DNA of 64,000 nt from Eubacterium sp. An11 (GCF_002161065.1 NZ_NFLV01000009.1:61940-125939); one strand, 5' to 3'; positions 1-8,494 are shown, numbered from the stretch's first letter. Notes: generated from the letters alone by a model not told the origin. Numbers and translations are program-made.

Positions 1-1
1 A

Positions 2-1519
2 ACCGCCCGGGAGGCAGTGCAGAATCTCTACATGGCCTACCTGGCAGGCATCAAGGAAAACAACGGCGCCGCCACAAGCCTCGGCCGCACTTCCACATTT
101 TTAGACATTTACATTCAGAGAGATCTGGACAAAGGTATCCTTGACGAAGAGGGAGCCCAGGAGCTGATCGATCAGTTCATCATCAAGCTCCGCCTGGTCC
201 GCCATCTCCGCACTCCGGAATATAACGAATTGTTCGGCGGAGACCCCACCTGGGTCACCGAAAGTCTGGGCGGCATGGGCACCGATGGCAGAACTCTCGT
301 CACCAAAAATACTTTTCGTTATCTCCACACTCTGACGAATCTCGGCACTGCGCCGGAACCGAACCTGACTGTGTTGTGGAGCCAGAATCTTCCGATGCCT
401 TTTAAGGCATACTGTGCAAAAATGAGCATTGACACCGACTCCATCCAGTACGAGAACGACGACATCATGCGTCCGATTTACGGGGATGACTACTGTATCG
501 CCTGCTGCGTCTCCGCCATGGCCGTGGGATGCCAGATGCAGTTCTTCGGCGCCCGCGCCAATCTGGCAAAGAGTCTTCTCTATGCCATCAACGGCGGCGT
601 GGACGAGCTGAAAGGCACTCTCGTAGTTCCGGGCATTGAAAAAAATACCGAAGAGGTACTGGATTATTCTCATGTGCTCACTGACTATAAAAAAGTGCTT
701 TCCTATGTGGCGGAACTTTACGTGGACGCCATTAACATCATCCACTATATGCACGACAAATACGCCTATGAGGCCAGCCAGATGGCTCTTCACAACACCC
801 TGGTGGAACGGCTGGCCGCCTTCGGCGTCTCCGGTCTGTCCGTGGCGGCAGACTCTCTGTCAGCCATCAAATTCGCCAAAGTCTATCCTGTCCGCAACGA
901 GCAGGGTATCGCCGTGGATTTCCGTGTGGAGGGCGACTTCCCGAAATACGGCAATGACATCGACGCTGTGGATGATATCGCCGTGGAGCTGGTCTCCTAT
1001 TTCTCTGCGGAGCTGAAAAAACATCCGCTGTACCGGAACGCCATCCACACCCTTTCCGCCCTCACCATCACCAGCAATGTGATGTACGGTAAAAAGACCG
1101 GTACCACACCGGACGGACGAAAAGCCGGAGAACCTTTTGCCCCGGGTGCCAATCCGATGCACGGACGGGACATCCACGGCGCGCTGGCTTCTCTGAATTC
1201 CGTGGCGAAGATCCCGTACCGGGCCGTATGTCAGGACGGAGTCTCCAACACATTTTCCATCACGCCTCCTGCCCTTGGCAAAAACATGGAAGAACGGACC
1301 CGGAATCTCACGGCACTTCTGGACGGCTATTTTGTGCAGGGCGCCCATCACCTCAATGTCAACGTGATGAACCGCGACCTGCTCATCGACGCCATGGAAC
1401 ATCCGGACAATTATCCGACGCTGACCATCCGGGTTTCCGGCTACGCCGTAAACTTCAACCGTCTGAGCCGTGAGCAGCAGATGGAAGTGATCATGCGTAC
1501 CTTCCACGAGGCAGTGTAA
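2..1519 (+). CDS. pflB: Formate C-acetyltransferase (pyruvate formate-lyase), 5' end cut off by window
   Basis: Cleaves pyruvate with CoA into acetyl-CoA and formate by glycyl-radical chemistry in the cytoplasm. The reading frame is open from base 2, so the true start lies upstream of the window. The adjacent catalytic cysteines sit in IACCVSAM (about nt 503-508), and the C-terminal glycyl-radical loop [10 protein letters not shown] lies about 25 residues before the stop. The stretch [10 protein letters not shown] and the GRTSTFLD region are typical of PflB. No activase gene follows; a strong terminator does, so pflA would have to be upstream or elsewhere. The family assignment is secure. Confidence 0.96.
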   Translation, partial: TAREAVQNLYMAYLAGIKENNGAATSLGRTSTFLDIYIQRDLDKGILDEEGAQELIDQFIIKLRLVRHLRTPEYNELFGGDPTWVTESLGGMGTDGRTLVTKNTFRYLHTLTNLGTAPEPNLTVLWSQNLPMPFKAYCAKMSIDTDSIQYENDDIMRPIYGDDYCIACCVSAMAVGCQMQFFGARANLAKSLLYAINGGVDELKGTLVVPGIEKNTEEVLDYSHVLTDYKKVLSYVAELYVDAINIIHYMHDKYAYEASQMALHNTLVERLAAFGVSGLSVAADSLSAIKFAKVYPVRNEQGIAVDFRVEGDFPKYGNDIDAVDDIAVELVSYFSAELKKHPLYRNAIHTLSALTITSNVMYGKKTGTTPDGRKAGEPFAPGANPMHGRDIHGALASLNSVAKIPYRAVCQDGVSNTFSITPPALGKNMEERTRNLTALLDGYFVQGAHHLNVNVMNRDLLIDAMEHPDNYPTLTIRVSGYAVNFNRLSREQQMEVIMRTFHEAV

Positions 1520-1614
1520 CAGCGTGTCGGAAAGAGTTCGCAAAGCTGTGTGATCAGGCATGGCACAAGACAGTTGAAATATTTCGCAAAACTGTGTAAC
1601 TGCATATACCGGCA

Positions 1615-1650
1615 AAATGGGAACCGCTTACGATGCGGTTCCCATTTTTA
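1615..1650 (+). terminator. Rho-independent terminator of pflB
   Basis: A perfect 13-bp stem (AAATGGGAACCGC with its complement, 7-nt loop 1628-1634) is followed by a short T-run, about 95 bases after the pflB stop. Confidence 0.85.
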
Positions 1651-1723
1651 TAACTTCATCGGCCACCTGCATGGTGGACTCCCTGTGGGAGATGAGAACA
1701 ACAGTTATTATCCCCGTCAGCAA
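1628..1723 (-). pseudogene. Remnant of an ABC-transporter ATPase C-terminus
   Basis: Minus-strand reading of this short stretch gives TVVLISHRESTMQVADEVI, which matches the H-loop and following strand of ABC exporter ATPases (ISHR, then a VAD-type segment). It ends at a stop and nothing upstream on that strand continues the domain, so I read it as the tail of a lost gene. The arms of the pflB terminator overlap the remnant. The match rests on about 30 codons only. Confidence 0.5.
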
Positions 1724-1740
1724 AAAAGTATATAAAAAGC

Positions 1741-1787
1741 AAAAAAGAGGCCTTATCTCTGCACCCTGAAGCACAGACGATAAGGCC
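1741..1787 (-). terminator. Terminator downstream of the 2021-2170 small gene
   Basis: On the minus strand a 9-bp stem GGCCTTATC/GATAAGGCC (1749-1757 with 1779-1787) leads into CTCTTTTTTG. It probably ends transcription of the small-protein modules. Confidence 0.65.
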
Positions 1788-1829
1788 GTCTCAAATCATT
1801 ATTGTAATCAGAAATATATTATGATACAA

Positions 1830-1944
1830 GCGTCAAAAGGTCATGCGGACCGCGCTTGCGTAGGCATGCATGACTTTAAGAGCGCGGAAGTGCGTCAGCA
1901 CGTAACGATCCGTGTACATAGGCGTCAAAATACCTTTTGACGCC
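1830..1944. other. Structured intergenic element with mutually exclusive hairpins
   Basis: GGCGTCAAAA (1921-1930) pairs perfectly with TTTTGACGCC (1935-1944) around a 4-nt loop. A second copy, GCGTCAAAAGGT (1830-1841), is perfectly complementary to 1932-1943, so the same right arm can pair with either left arm. Between them lie GTCATGC and GCATGAC repeats. No coding frame was seen. It could be a small RNA or a decayed repeat; function unknown. Confidence 0.45.
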
Positions 1945-1975
1945 CTCATCATATTATGGTATTCTTTTTATGTGG

Positions 1976-2011
1976 AGAGCGGCGGCAGGTCCGCCCTCTC
2001 TGCTGTTCCTG
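1976..2011. repeat. 36-bp repeat, copy 1 (end of small-gene module 1)
   Basis: This stretch (AGAGCGGCGG ... TGCTGTTCCTG) is the same as 2318-2353 by eye. On the minus strand it follows the stop of a small gene in each case and can fold into an AGAGGGCGG/CCGCC-CTCT hairpin, so it may be a duplicated terminator. Confidence 0.75.
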
Positions 2012-2020
2012 ACGGCTGTT

Positions 2021-2170
2021 TTACTCTGCCGTCTCTTTTTTCTTTGGTTTATATTGTTCTTCTCCAGTCTCTATATAAAGAATAAAATCATTAATTTCCT
2101 TTTCTGACCATCCAGCCGCACGCAATCCAATTAAAAGTCTCGCAACTTCAGTCATATTCATATCATTCAT
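2021..2170 (-). CDS. Small conserved-looking protein, 49 aa (module 1)
   Basis: The start at 2170 is chosen because AAAGGAG precedes it by about 6 bases; a longer frame upstream is the shared leader. The protein is acidic/helical with a central GWSEKEINDFILYIETG segment, an arrangement resembling a short helix-turn-helix, and a lysine-rich tail. It belongs to a tandem pair with the gene at 2367-2522: the leaders and 3' repeats are nearly identical while the proteins differ. The 52-aa protein at 60831-60989 has a similar GHSEHEILDLI segment. Function is not recognised. Confidence 0.65.
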   Translation of the reverse strand: MNDMNMTEVARLLIGLRAAGWSEKEINDFILYIETGEEQYKPKKKETAE

Positions 2171-2317
2171 ATGTTCTCCTTTCCCCATCCAGTTCGTCCT
2201 GCCTCTCCCTTTTTGGTTATTGTCACACAATACTTATGTGACAATCAGTATTTTACTATATATGATATATCCTGTCAAATTTTTACATTTTTCAACTTGT
2301 ATTTCTTTCTTGTGTGA

Positions 2318-2353
2318 AGAGCGGCGGCAGGTCCGCCCTCTCTGCTGTTCCTG
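2318..2353. repeat. 36-bp repeat, copy 2 (end of small-gene module 2)
   Basis: Second copy of the repeat at 1976-2011, again just past the stop of a small minus-strand gene. Confidence 0.75.
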
Positions 2354-2366
2354 TTACAGGAAGTTA

Positions 2367-2522
2367 TCATCCCTGTAAATCTTCCCTCAGATCTTTCAAT
2401 AACTCATCCAGTTTTATATCCGTTTTTTCTTTACTGTCTTCACTTTCTGCTTCTTCTAATCGGCGTATAATTTGCCTTAACCAGCTTTTAAACTGTAAAT
2501 CAGTCATACCCATATCTTCCAT
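2367..2522 (-). CDS. Small protein, 51 aa (module 2)
   Basis: It starts at 2522 behind AAAGGAG. The protein opens MEDMGMTDLQFKSWLRQI and is rich in Glu, Lys and Leu, consistent with a helical or coiled-coil peptide. Its upstream leader shares GGCAGGACGAAC and GGATGGGGAAAGGAGAA with the leader of the 2021-2170 gene, and the same 36-bp repeat follows the stop. The pair looks like a duplicated leader-gene-terminator module whose coding part has diverged. No known family was recognised. Confidence 0.6.
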   Translation of the reverse strand: MEDMGMTDLQFKSWLRQIIRRLEEAESEDSKEKTDIKLDELLKDLREDLQG

Positions 2523-2701
2523 AATTTCTCCTTTCCCCATCCGGTTCGTCCTGCCCCTTTCCCGTTCAGTCATTGTCATATAATATTTTATAATATATTC
2601 ATTATACTCTTCCTATACAAATTAATCAATTCCTTTAGAATGAAAACGCACTATTTTAAACCTTTGACTCTCTGCCATTTTCCTGCCCAAAATCCCGAAA
2701 A

Positions 2702-2764
2702 CAAGAAAAAGAAAAAGACGGACAACTCCCGCGGCCGCATCTGCGGCCGTGAAAATTGTCCGTC
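2702..2764 (-). terminator. Terminator of the rpmG-secE-nusG-rplKA operon
   Basis: GACGGACAA (2717-2725) pairs with TTGTCCGTC (2756-2764), with an inner CGGCCGC stem. On the minus strand it runs into TTTTTCTTTTTC. It ends the operon before any rplJ or rplL. Confidence 0.88.
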
Positions 2765-2799
2765 CTGTGTTGTTTTGCAATCGCTGTCTGGAAGCGTTA

Positions 2800-3492
2800 T
2801 TATACTAATCTTGCAGTGTTCAGCTTCACGCCAGGGCCCATGGTGGATGTAAGGGTAGCACTTCTGATGTACTGACCTTTTGCAGCCGCTGGTTTTGCTT
2901 TGTTGATTGCATCTATTAATGTCTGGAAGTTTTCGTTTAACTGCTCCTCTGTGAAAGAAGCTTTTCCGATTGGCACGTGAACGATGTTTGTCTTATCCAA
3001 TCTGTACTCAATCTTACCGGCTTTTAATTCCTGAACGGCTTTGGCTACGTCCATGGTTACGGTACCGGCTTTCGGGTTAGGCATTAAGCCTTTTGGTCCG
3101 AGGATACGTCCCAGACGTCCTACTACGCTCATCATGTTCGGTGTTGCAACAACTTTGTCAAACTCAAGCCATCCTTCGTTCTGGATCTTCGGAATTAACT
3201 CCTCTGCTCCTACGAATTCTGCGCCTGCTGCTGCAGCTTCCTCTGCCTTGTCGCCTTTTGCGAAAACAAGGACACGAACTTTTTTACCAGTTCCGTGAGG
3301 CAGTACAACCGCACCACGAATCTGCTGGTCTGCGTGACGTCCGTCAAGACCCATCTTTAAGTGAGCTTCGATTGTCTCGTCAAATTTTGCACTGGCTGCT
3401 TTTTTTACGATGGCGATAGCTTCCGGTGCTTCGTATAAATTGGTTTTATCTCTGAGCTTTGCAGCTTCCTGATATCTCTTACCTTTTTTCAT
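2800..3492 (-). CDS. rplA: 50S ribosomal protein L1
   Basis: Binds 23S rRNA at the L1 stalk and, in well-studied bacteria, represses translation of its own operon. At 230 aa from [12 protein letters not shown] it has the usual family length; this start is preferred over an upstream frame because AGGAGG lies about 9 bases ahead. The family segments [17 protein letters not shown] and GTVTMDV are present. It lies 75 bases behind rplK and is the last gene of the operon: a strong terminator follows, so rplJ-rplL are not linked here. Confidence 0.97.
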   Translation of the reverse strand: MKKGKRYQEAAKLRDKTNLYEAPEAIAIVKKAASAKFDETIEAHLKMGLDGRHADQQIRGAVVLPHGTGKKVRVLVFAKGDKAEEAAAAGAEFVGAEELIPKIQNEGWLEFDKVVATPNMMSVVGRLGRILGPKGLMPNPKAGTVTMDVAKAVQELKAGKIEYRLDKTNIVHVPIGKASFTEEQLNENFQTLIDAINKAKPAAAKGQYIRSATLTSTMGPGVKLNTARLV

Positions 3493-3567
3493 CTTAAAAA
3501 TAACCTCCTGTGGTATTATCGGGAGCGACCCTCCCACTTCGTCAAACTAAATCCTTCAAAATTACAA

Positions 3568-3993
3568 TTAGTCCTCAACAGTGATTCCCATGCTTCTTGC
3601 AGTACCTGCAATCATGCTCATAGCTGCTTCGATACTAGCTGCATTTAAGTCCGGCATTTTCATTTCGGCAATCTCTTTGATCTTATCTTTGGAGATAGAT
3701 GCCACTTTTGTTCTGTTTGGTTCGCCGGAACCGGATTTGATGTTGCAGTATTTCTTTAATAAAACTGCTGCCGGTGGAGTTTTTGTAATGAAACTGAATG
3801 TTCTGTCCTGATATACCGTGATTACGACAGGGATGATCAGATCGCCTTTATCTGCTGTTCTTGCGTTGAACTCCTTCGTAAACTGTACGATATTTACTCC
3901 GTGCTGACCTAAGGCCGGACCTACAGGCGGTGCTGGAGTTGCCTTGCCTGCCGGAATCTGTAATTTAATATAACCTGTTACTTTCTTCGCCAT
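3568..3993 (-). CDS. rplK: 50S ribosomal protein L11
   Basis: L11 forms the GTPase-associated centre of the 50S subunit. The 141-aa protein has the proline-rich N-terminus ([16 protein letters not shown]) and the C-terminal RNA-binding part ending in the conserved [10 protein letters not shown] stretch. AGGAGG precedes the start. It sits between nusG and rplA in the canonical order. Confidence 0.97.
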   Translation of the reverse strand: MAKKVTGYIKLQIPAGKATPAPPVGPALGQHGVNIVQFTKEFNARTADKGDLIIPVVITVYQDRTFSFITKTPPAAVLLKKYCNIKSGSGEPNRTKVASISKDKIKEIAEMKMPDLNAASIEAAMSMIAGTARSMGITVED

Positions 3994-4056
3994 GATAGCT
4001 AACCTCCTATTGTGGTAATTGCGGGAATTTCCCTCCCACTGTCCTGTTCAGACATC

Positions 4057-4578
4057 TTATAATTTCTTTACGTCTAAAAATCCAATCTCTACAGAAGTCT
4101 CCCGACCGAACATATCCACTTCGATAGTCACAGTCTGCTTGCCCATGTTAATGTCTTTAACCTGGCTCACACGACCTTCCCATGCACCGGATACCACCTC
4201 GATCAGATCGCCGACTTCCACATCGATCTCAACCTCTTCTTCCGTCTCGGCGATGCCCAGATTTCTCATCTCAGCCATCGTCAGAGGAATCGGCTCAGAG
4301 CCCGGACCTACGAAGCCTGTAACGCCTCTTGTGTTGCGGATGACGTACCATGTATCGTCATTCATAACCATATTTACAAGAACGTATCCGGGAAACATTT
4401 TTTTGGAAACATTTTTCTTAACTCCGCCCTTCATCTCTACAACTTCCTGAAGGGGAACTCTGACTTCGAATATCTGATCCTGCAGCTTTCTGTTTTCAAT
4501 TGTCTTTTCAATATTCGCTTTTACTTTATTTTCATAGCCTGAGTAGGTATGGACCACATACCAGTTCAATTCTGACAT
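4057..4578 (-). CDS. nusG: Transcription termination/antitermination factor NusG
   Basis: NusG binds RNA polymerase and couples elongation with pausing or translation. The 173-aa protein has the N-terminal NGN domain (WYVVHTYSGYENKVK, then FPGYVLVNM) and a C-terminal KOW domain around GDLIEVVSGAWEGRVSQV. It follows secE by 21 bases in the standard secE-nusG-rplK arrangement. Confidence 0.97.
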   Translation of the reverse strand: MSELNWYVVHTYSGYENKVKANIEKTIENRKLQDQIFEVRVPLQEVVEMKGGVKKNVSKKMFPGYVLVNMVMNDDTWYVIRNTRGVTGFVGPGSEPIPLTMAEMRNLGIAETEEEVEIDVEVGDLIEVVSGAWEGRVSQVKDINMGKQTVTIEVDMFGRETSVEIGFLDVKKL

Positions 4579-4599
4579 ATATTCACCTTTACCCTTTTG

Positions 4600-4797
4600 C
4601 TAGACAAGAAAATTAATTCCATACTGAAGAACCATATCCAGGGTAGCAATGATGATACCAAGGATTACAGATACCACTGCGACAGTCACTGTCTCGCGAA
4701 CCAGCCTGTCCTTATCCGGCCAGGTGATCTTTTTGAATTCGGACTGAAGACCACGGAACCATCCACGGATTCCTGCTTTCTTTTTTTCGTCGCTCAT
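4600..4797 (-). CDS. secE: Preprotein translocase subunit SecE
   Basis: SecE is the small clamp subunit of the SecYEG channel. The 65-aa protein has the amphipathic GLQSEFKKITWPDKDRL segment followed by one C-terminal transmembrane helix (about residues 35-58), as expected for single-span Gram-positive SecE. It lies between rpmG and nusG. Confidence 0.95.
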   Translation of the reverse strand: MSDEKKKAGIRGWFRGLQSEFKKITWPDKDRLVRETVTVAVVSVILGIIIATLDMVLQYGINFLV

Positions 4798-4823
4798 GTC
4801 ATCACTCCTTATAAACGGTTCAA

Positions 4824-4973
4824 CTATTTTGTTTCCTTATGAACAGTATGCTTTCTGCAGAATCTGCAATACTTTCTGGTTTCCAGTCTTTCCGGATGAT
4901 TCTTTTTCTCCTTCGTAGTATTGTAGTTACGCTGCTTGCACTCTGTACATGCCAATGTAATCTTCACGCGCAC
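4824..4973 (-). CDS. rpmG: 50S ribosomal protein L33
   Basis: Small zinc-ribbon type L33, 49 aa. The GTG at 4973 is chosen: it gives [17 protein letters not shown], the normal L33 N-terminus, and GGAGGT lies just upstream, whereas the longer open frame has no family match. Zinc ligands are visible as CTEC and CRFC. First gene of the operon driven by the promoter at 5129-5157. Confidence 0.95.
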   Translation of the reverse strand: MRVKITLACTECKQRNYNTTKEKKNHPERLETRKYCRFCRKHTVHKETK

Positions 4974-5128
4974 AACTTCCACCTCCAATTTTTTAATTAT
5001 GCGTTTTTCTTTATGCCCGGGACGGTTTCCGCCGCAGTTTCCCGAGACAGCAGATGTCTCTTTCACCAGGCGATCCGTTCCTTACGCTTTTTTAGGCATA
5101 AAAAAAAGACCTATTCCATCGCCAGCTT

Positions 5129-5157
5129 AATATACCATACCCGACGGCCGGAGTCAA
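5129..5157 (-). promoter_or_regulatory. Sigma-A promoter of the rpmG-rplA operon
   Basis: Minus strand TTGACT (5152-5157), a 17-base spacer and TATATT (5129-5134). It lies about 155 bases upstream of rpmG. Confidence 0.8.
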
Positions 5158-5227
5158 TCATTTTCTTCTTTTTCATTCAGGAAATTATATTTCAAATGTG
5201 AAGCCGTCTATTTTTGTTGTGCATAAA

Positions 5228-5348
5228 CTATCCACAATCTCTTGTGGATTCTGTGGATAATGTGGATAACTTTTCTTTTTCTTGTTGATAAGTCCCTTTT
5301 TTCCTCATTCATTGGGCTGTGCACAATTCCCCTGTCAAATGTGGATAA
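5228..5348. promoter_or_regulatory. Cluster of DnaA boxes upstream of nrdD
   Basis: Three perfect TGTGGATAA boxes (5252-5260, 5261-5269, 5340-5348; two are directly adjacent) and near matches CTATCCACA (5228-5236), TGTGGATTC (5243-5251) and TGTTGATAA (5283-5291). The cluster lies between the divergent rpmG operon and nrdD. DnaA control of ribonucleotide reductase genes is known in other bacteria; that role here is inference. Confidence 0.7.
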
Positions 5349-5498
5349 CTTCCCGGGATATCCCCCTTTATAAACAAATCTGCCAATTGTCAGAACTCTT
5401 TTTTATTTTCTGATAATATCTTACCCCATTTTCCGGGAAATGCAACAACTATTTTCCGTTGACGAAACCGCCCTCCGGTGATACTATTGTGGTACGCA

Positions 5499-5546
5499 AC
5501 TCATTATATAGTGTTTTGTTCATTTTATAATTACTATATATTGTGT
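5499..5546 (+). promoter_or_regulatory. Paired NrdR boxes of the nrdD operon
   Basis: Two 16-bp boxes resembling the NrdR consensus ACACTATATATAGTGT: ACTCATTATATAGTGT (5499-5514) and TTACTATATATTGTGT (5531-5546). Their centres are 32 bases apart, about three helical turns, the spacing usual for NrdR tandem sites. They lie 40-85 bases upstream of nrdD. Confidence 0.8.
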
Positions 5547-5584
5547 TTCGTCTATATGACATATTAAAGGAGTTTTACTATATT

Positions 5585-7843
5585 ATGGGAAAACAGATTC
5601 AGAAGCGCAACGGCGATCTGGTGCCTTTTGATTCCATCAAGATCTTGAATGCGATTCATCGTGCCAGTACCGCCTCCGAAGATCATCTGACTCCCGCGGA
5701 TCTTTCTTATTTAACGCAGAAGGTCTGCGATGCCGTGGAGGATGTGGAGATCCCCACCGTGGAACAGATACAGGATATTGTGGAGGCCATGCTGATCCGC
5801 TACGATTTCGCGTCCACCGCCAAGGCTTACATTTTATACCGGGCGGAACATGCCAAGATCCGCAGCACCGAGTTTGATCTGATGAATATTTATGAGCGCC
5901 TCACTTACTCCAGCGCCAAGTCGGAGAACATTAAGCGGGAGAACGCCAATATTGACGGAGATACCTCCATGGGAACCATGCTCCGGTACGGCTCGGAAGG
6001 TTCCAAATATTTCATCACCAACTATGTCCTGCCAAAAGATATCGGAGCCGCTCACACCAACGGAGATATCCATATCCATGATATGGATTTTTATATGCTG
6101 ACAGAGACCTGCTGCCAGATCGATCTGATCCGCCTGTTTAAAAGCGGATTTTCCACCGGCCATGGTTATGTCCGGGAACCGCAGTCCATCATCACTTATG
6201 CGGCCCTTGCCTGTATCGTCATTCAGGCCAACCAGAATGAGATGCATGGCGGACAGAGTCTCCCGAATTTTGATTACGCCATGGCAGAAGGTGTATCCAA
6301 GACCTACACCAAAGAATATTTCAAGGCGCTCCGTTCCTTTGTGGAGGTTCGTCTCCGCTATGACGAAGCCAAGGCTGAGACCCTTGAAAAAGTACTTCGC
6401 GGCGCGGTGTCCACTCCCCTCAAAATGGGAAAAGAGCATTTGTTTCTGGAAGCCTTCCAAGAGCTTCCTCTGGAAGACAGCCTCAAGGAGAATCTGGAGG
6501 AAATGCACGCATTCTGTCTGCAGCAGGCTATGAAGTATACGGAAGAACAGACCCGCCAGGCCATGCAGTCTCTCATCCATAATCTGAACACGATGCATTC
6601 CAGAGCCGGTGCACAGGTGCCGTTCTCTTCCATCAATTACGGAACAGACACCTCCCCGGAAGGACGCATGGTCATGCGGAATCTTCTGGAATCCACCATT
6701 GACGGACTGGGAGCCGGCGAGACCCCGATCTTTCCGGTACAGATCTTCAAGGTGAAAGAAGGCGTCAATTATAATCCGGGCGATCCCAACTACGATCTGT
6801 TCCAGCTGGCCATCGCCACCTCCGCCAAACGGCTGTTCCCGAACTTCAGCTTCATCGACGCGCCGTTTAACCTGGCTTATTATAAGGAAGGCGATCCCAA
6901 CACGGAAGTGGCGTATATGGGCTGCCGGACCAGAGTCCTTGGCAACGTCCATGATCCGGACAGACAGACTACATACGGGCGAGGTAACTTAAGTTTTACC
7001 TCCATCAACCTGCCGCGGCTGGGTATCGAGGCTCACGGCGACCTGGACGTCTTTTATCAGAAGCTTGACGATATGATGGATCTGGTCATCCGCCAGCTTT
7101 TGCACCGGTTTAAGATCCAGGCAGCCAGAAAGGTCCGGAACTACCCGTTCCTGATGGCTCAGGGTATCTGGATCGATTCCGAGCATCTCTCCATCGACGA
7201 TACTGTCGGAGAAGTGTTAAAGCACGGTACGCTGAGCGTCGGCTTCATCGGCCTGGCCGAGACATTGAAGGCTCTCATCGGCAAACACCACGGTGAGAGT
7301 GAGGAGGCGCAGCAGCTGGGACTCGCCATCATCGGCCACATGCGCCACAAGCTGGACGAGGAGTCTCAGAAGACAGGATTGAACTTTACCCTGCTGGCCA
7401 CCCCTGCCGAGGGTCTGAGCGGACGTTTTGTAAAAATGGACCGCAAAAAATACGGCGAGATTCCGGGCATCACGGACAGAGAATACTATACCAACTCTTT
7501 CCACGTGCCTGTGTATTATCCGATCAAGGCCTACCGGAAGATCGAGCTGGAAGCGCCATATCACGCGCTGACCAACGCCGGACACATCAGCTATGTGGAG
7601 CTTGACGGAGATACCAGCCGGAATCTTCCTGCCTTTGAATCCATCATCCGTTACATGAAAGAGCAGGGCGTCGGCTACGGTTCCATCAATCACCCTGTTG
7701 ACCGCGACCCGGTTTGCGGGTATACTGGAGTCATTAACGACGTCTGTCCACGTTGTGGAAGGCGGGCCGGAGAATCCATCTCCATTGAGAAGCTTCTGGA
7801 ACTCCAGAAGAAGTATCCGGACGTCCCGCCCATCAAAAGATAG
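5585..7843 (+). CDS. nrdD: Anaerobic ribonucleoside-triphosphate reductase, catalytic part without the glycyl-radical tail
   Basis: Class III reductase that makes dNTPs without oxygen. The start MGKQIQKRNGDLVPFD is preferred, with AAAGGAG about 12 bases upstream. Residues 1-90 form an ATP-cone; the barrel follows, with segments such as HDMDFYMLTETCCQIDL. The C-terminus keeps the zinc-type cysteines (VCGYTG, VCPRCGRR) but stops at 752 aa, before the RxxGYL radical motif that NrdD proteins normally carry. That motif is in the next ORF. NrdR boxes lie upstream; nrdG is downstream. Confidence 0.94.
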   Translation: MGKQIQKRNGDLVPFDSIKILNAIHRASTASEDHLTPADLSYLTQKVCDAVEDVEIPTVEQIQDIVEAMLIRYDFASTAKAYILYRAEHAKIRSTEFDLMNIYERLTYSSAKSENIKRENANIDGDTSMGTMLRYGSEGSKYFITNYVLPKDIGAAHTNGDIHIHDMDFYMLTETCCQIDLIRLFKSGFSTGHGYVREPQSIITYAALACIVIQANQNEMHGGQSLPNFDYAMAEGVSKTYTKEYFKALRSFVEVRLRYDEAKAETLEKVLRGAVSTPLKMGKEHLFLEAFQELPLEDSLKENLEEMHAFCLQQAMKYTEEQTRQAMQSLIHNLNTMHSRAGAQVPFSSINYGTDTSPEGRMVMRNLLESTIDGLGAGETPIFPVQIFKVKEGVNYNPGDPNYDLFQLAIATSAKRLFPNFSFIDAPFNLAYYKEGDPNTEVAYMGCRTRVLGNVHDPDRQTTYGRGNLSFTSINLPRLGIEAHGDLDVFYQKLDDMMDLVIRQLLHRFKIQAARKVRNYPFLMAQGIWIDSEHLSIDDTVGEVLKHGTLSVGFIGLAETLKALIGKHHGESEEAQQLGLAIIGHMRHKLDEESQKTGLNFTLLATPAEGLSGRFVKMDRKKYGEIPGITDREYYTNSFHVPVYYPIKAYRKIELEAPYHALTNAGHISYVELDGDTSRNLPAFESIIRYMKEQGVGYGSINHPVDRDPVCGYTGVINDVCPRCGRRAGESISIEKLLELQKKYPDVPPIKR

Positions 7844-7857
7844 AAAGGAGCATTTTT

Positions 7858-8013
7858 ATGTTAAATAATAAAACATCTGAAACTACTACAATCGGTAAAA
7901 ATGTTGACTTTGACCGCATCCGCAGAATCACCGGATATCTGGTGGGAACCATGGATCGTTTCAATAACGCCAAAAAAGCCGAGGAAAGGGACCGTGTAAA
8001 ACATGGCCTTTGA
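7858..8013 (+). CDS. Stand-alone glycyl-radical domain of NrdD, 51 aa
   Basis: This short ORF lies 14 bases after the nrdD stop in another frame and has its own ribosome binding site (AAAGGAG, 8 bases from ATG). Its second half reads IRRITGYLVGTMDRFNNAKK, the expected radical-bearing tail of class III reductases, with the glycine in TGYL. It overlaps the nrdG start by 11 bases, suggesting translational coupling. I infer that it associates with NrdD and receives the radical from NrdG, by analogy with the free glycyl-radical protein GrcA/YfiD for PflB. A recent frameshift is less likely because of the separate start site. Confidence 0.85.
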   Translation: MLNNKTSETTTIGKNVDFDRIRRITGYLVGTMDRFNNAKKAEERDRVKHGL

Positions 8014-8494
8014 GTTACGCTTAAGCGGTCTGGTGGAAGAGTCCATCGTGGACGGACCGGGACTCCGTTATGTCGTTTTTGTGCAGGGATGCCCGCATCA
8101 CTGTAAAGGCTGTCATAATCCCCAGACCCACTCTTTTACCGACGGCTATGTGGAAAGTATTGATTACATTTTTAAACAATACAGACAGAATCCCCTTCTC
8201 TCCGGTATCACCTTTTCCGGCGGAGAACCGTTCTGTCAGCCGGAACCGCTGGCAGCCCTGGGCCGCATGGTGCGTGCCACCGGCGGTCATGTGATGACCT
8301 ACACAGGCTATGTCTATGAAGATCTGCTGGAGATGGCCAAAAAAGATCCTGCCATCGAAAAGCTGCTGGCTGTGACCAATGTTCTGGTGGACGGTCCTTA
8401 TGTGGAAGAACTTCGCGATCTGACCCTTGAGTTCCGCGGCAGCAGCAATCAGCGGCTGATCACTCTGGATCCGCCGGCGAATGCACAGCAGTAA
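8003..8494 (+). CDS. nrdG: Anaerobic ribonucleotide reductase activating protein
   Basis: Radical-SAM enzyme that installs the glycyl radical on NrdD. The 163-aa protein has the iron-sulfur motif CPHHCKGC (CxxxCxxC), then the GGEP motif (FSGGEPFCQPE). The start ATG lies inside the end of the glycyl-radical ORF. Third gene of the nrdD operon. Confidence 0.95.
   Translation: MAFELRLSGLVEESIVDGPGLRYVVFVQGCPHHCKGCHNPQTHSFTDGYVESIDYIFKQYRQNPLLSGITFSGGEPFCQPEPLAALGRMVRATGGHVMTYTGYVYEDLLEMAKKDPAIEKLLAVTNVLVDGPYVEELRDLTLEFRGSSNQRLITLDPPANAQQ

Noticed and set aside
101..793. Long minus-strand ORFs opposite pflB, nrdD, recD2 and others
   Set aside because: They are mirror frames of well-supported genes, lack start signals and match no family.
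5228..5348. Chromosomal replication origin (oriC)
   Set aside because: The DnaA boxes are strong, but neither dnaA, dnaN nor rpmH is near and the cluster sits in the nrdD promoter region. Regulation or DnaA titration is the simpler reading; a GC-skew plot would decide.
7841..7860. Sequencing frameshift or stop-codon readthrough joining nrdD to its glycyl-radical tail
   Set aside because: The second ORF has its own ribosome site, start codon and a 20-residue lead-in before the conserved tail, and lies in a different frame after a 14-base gap, so a true split is more likely.
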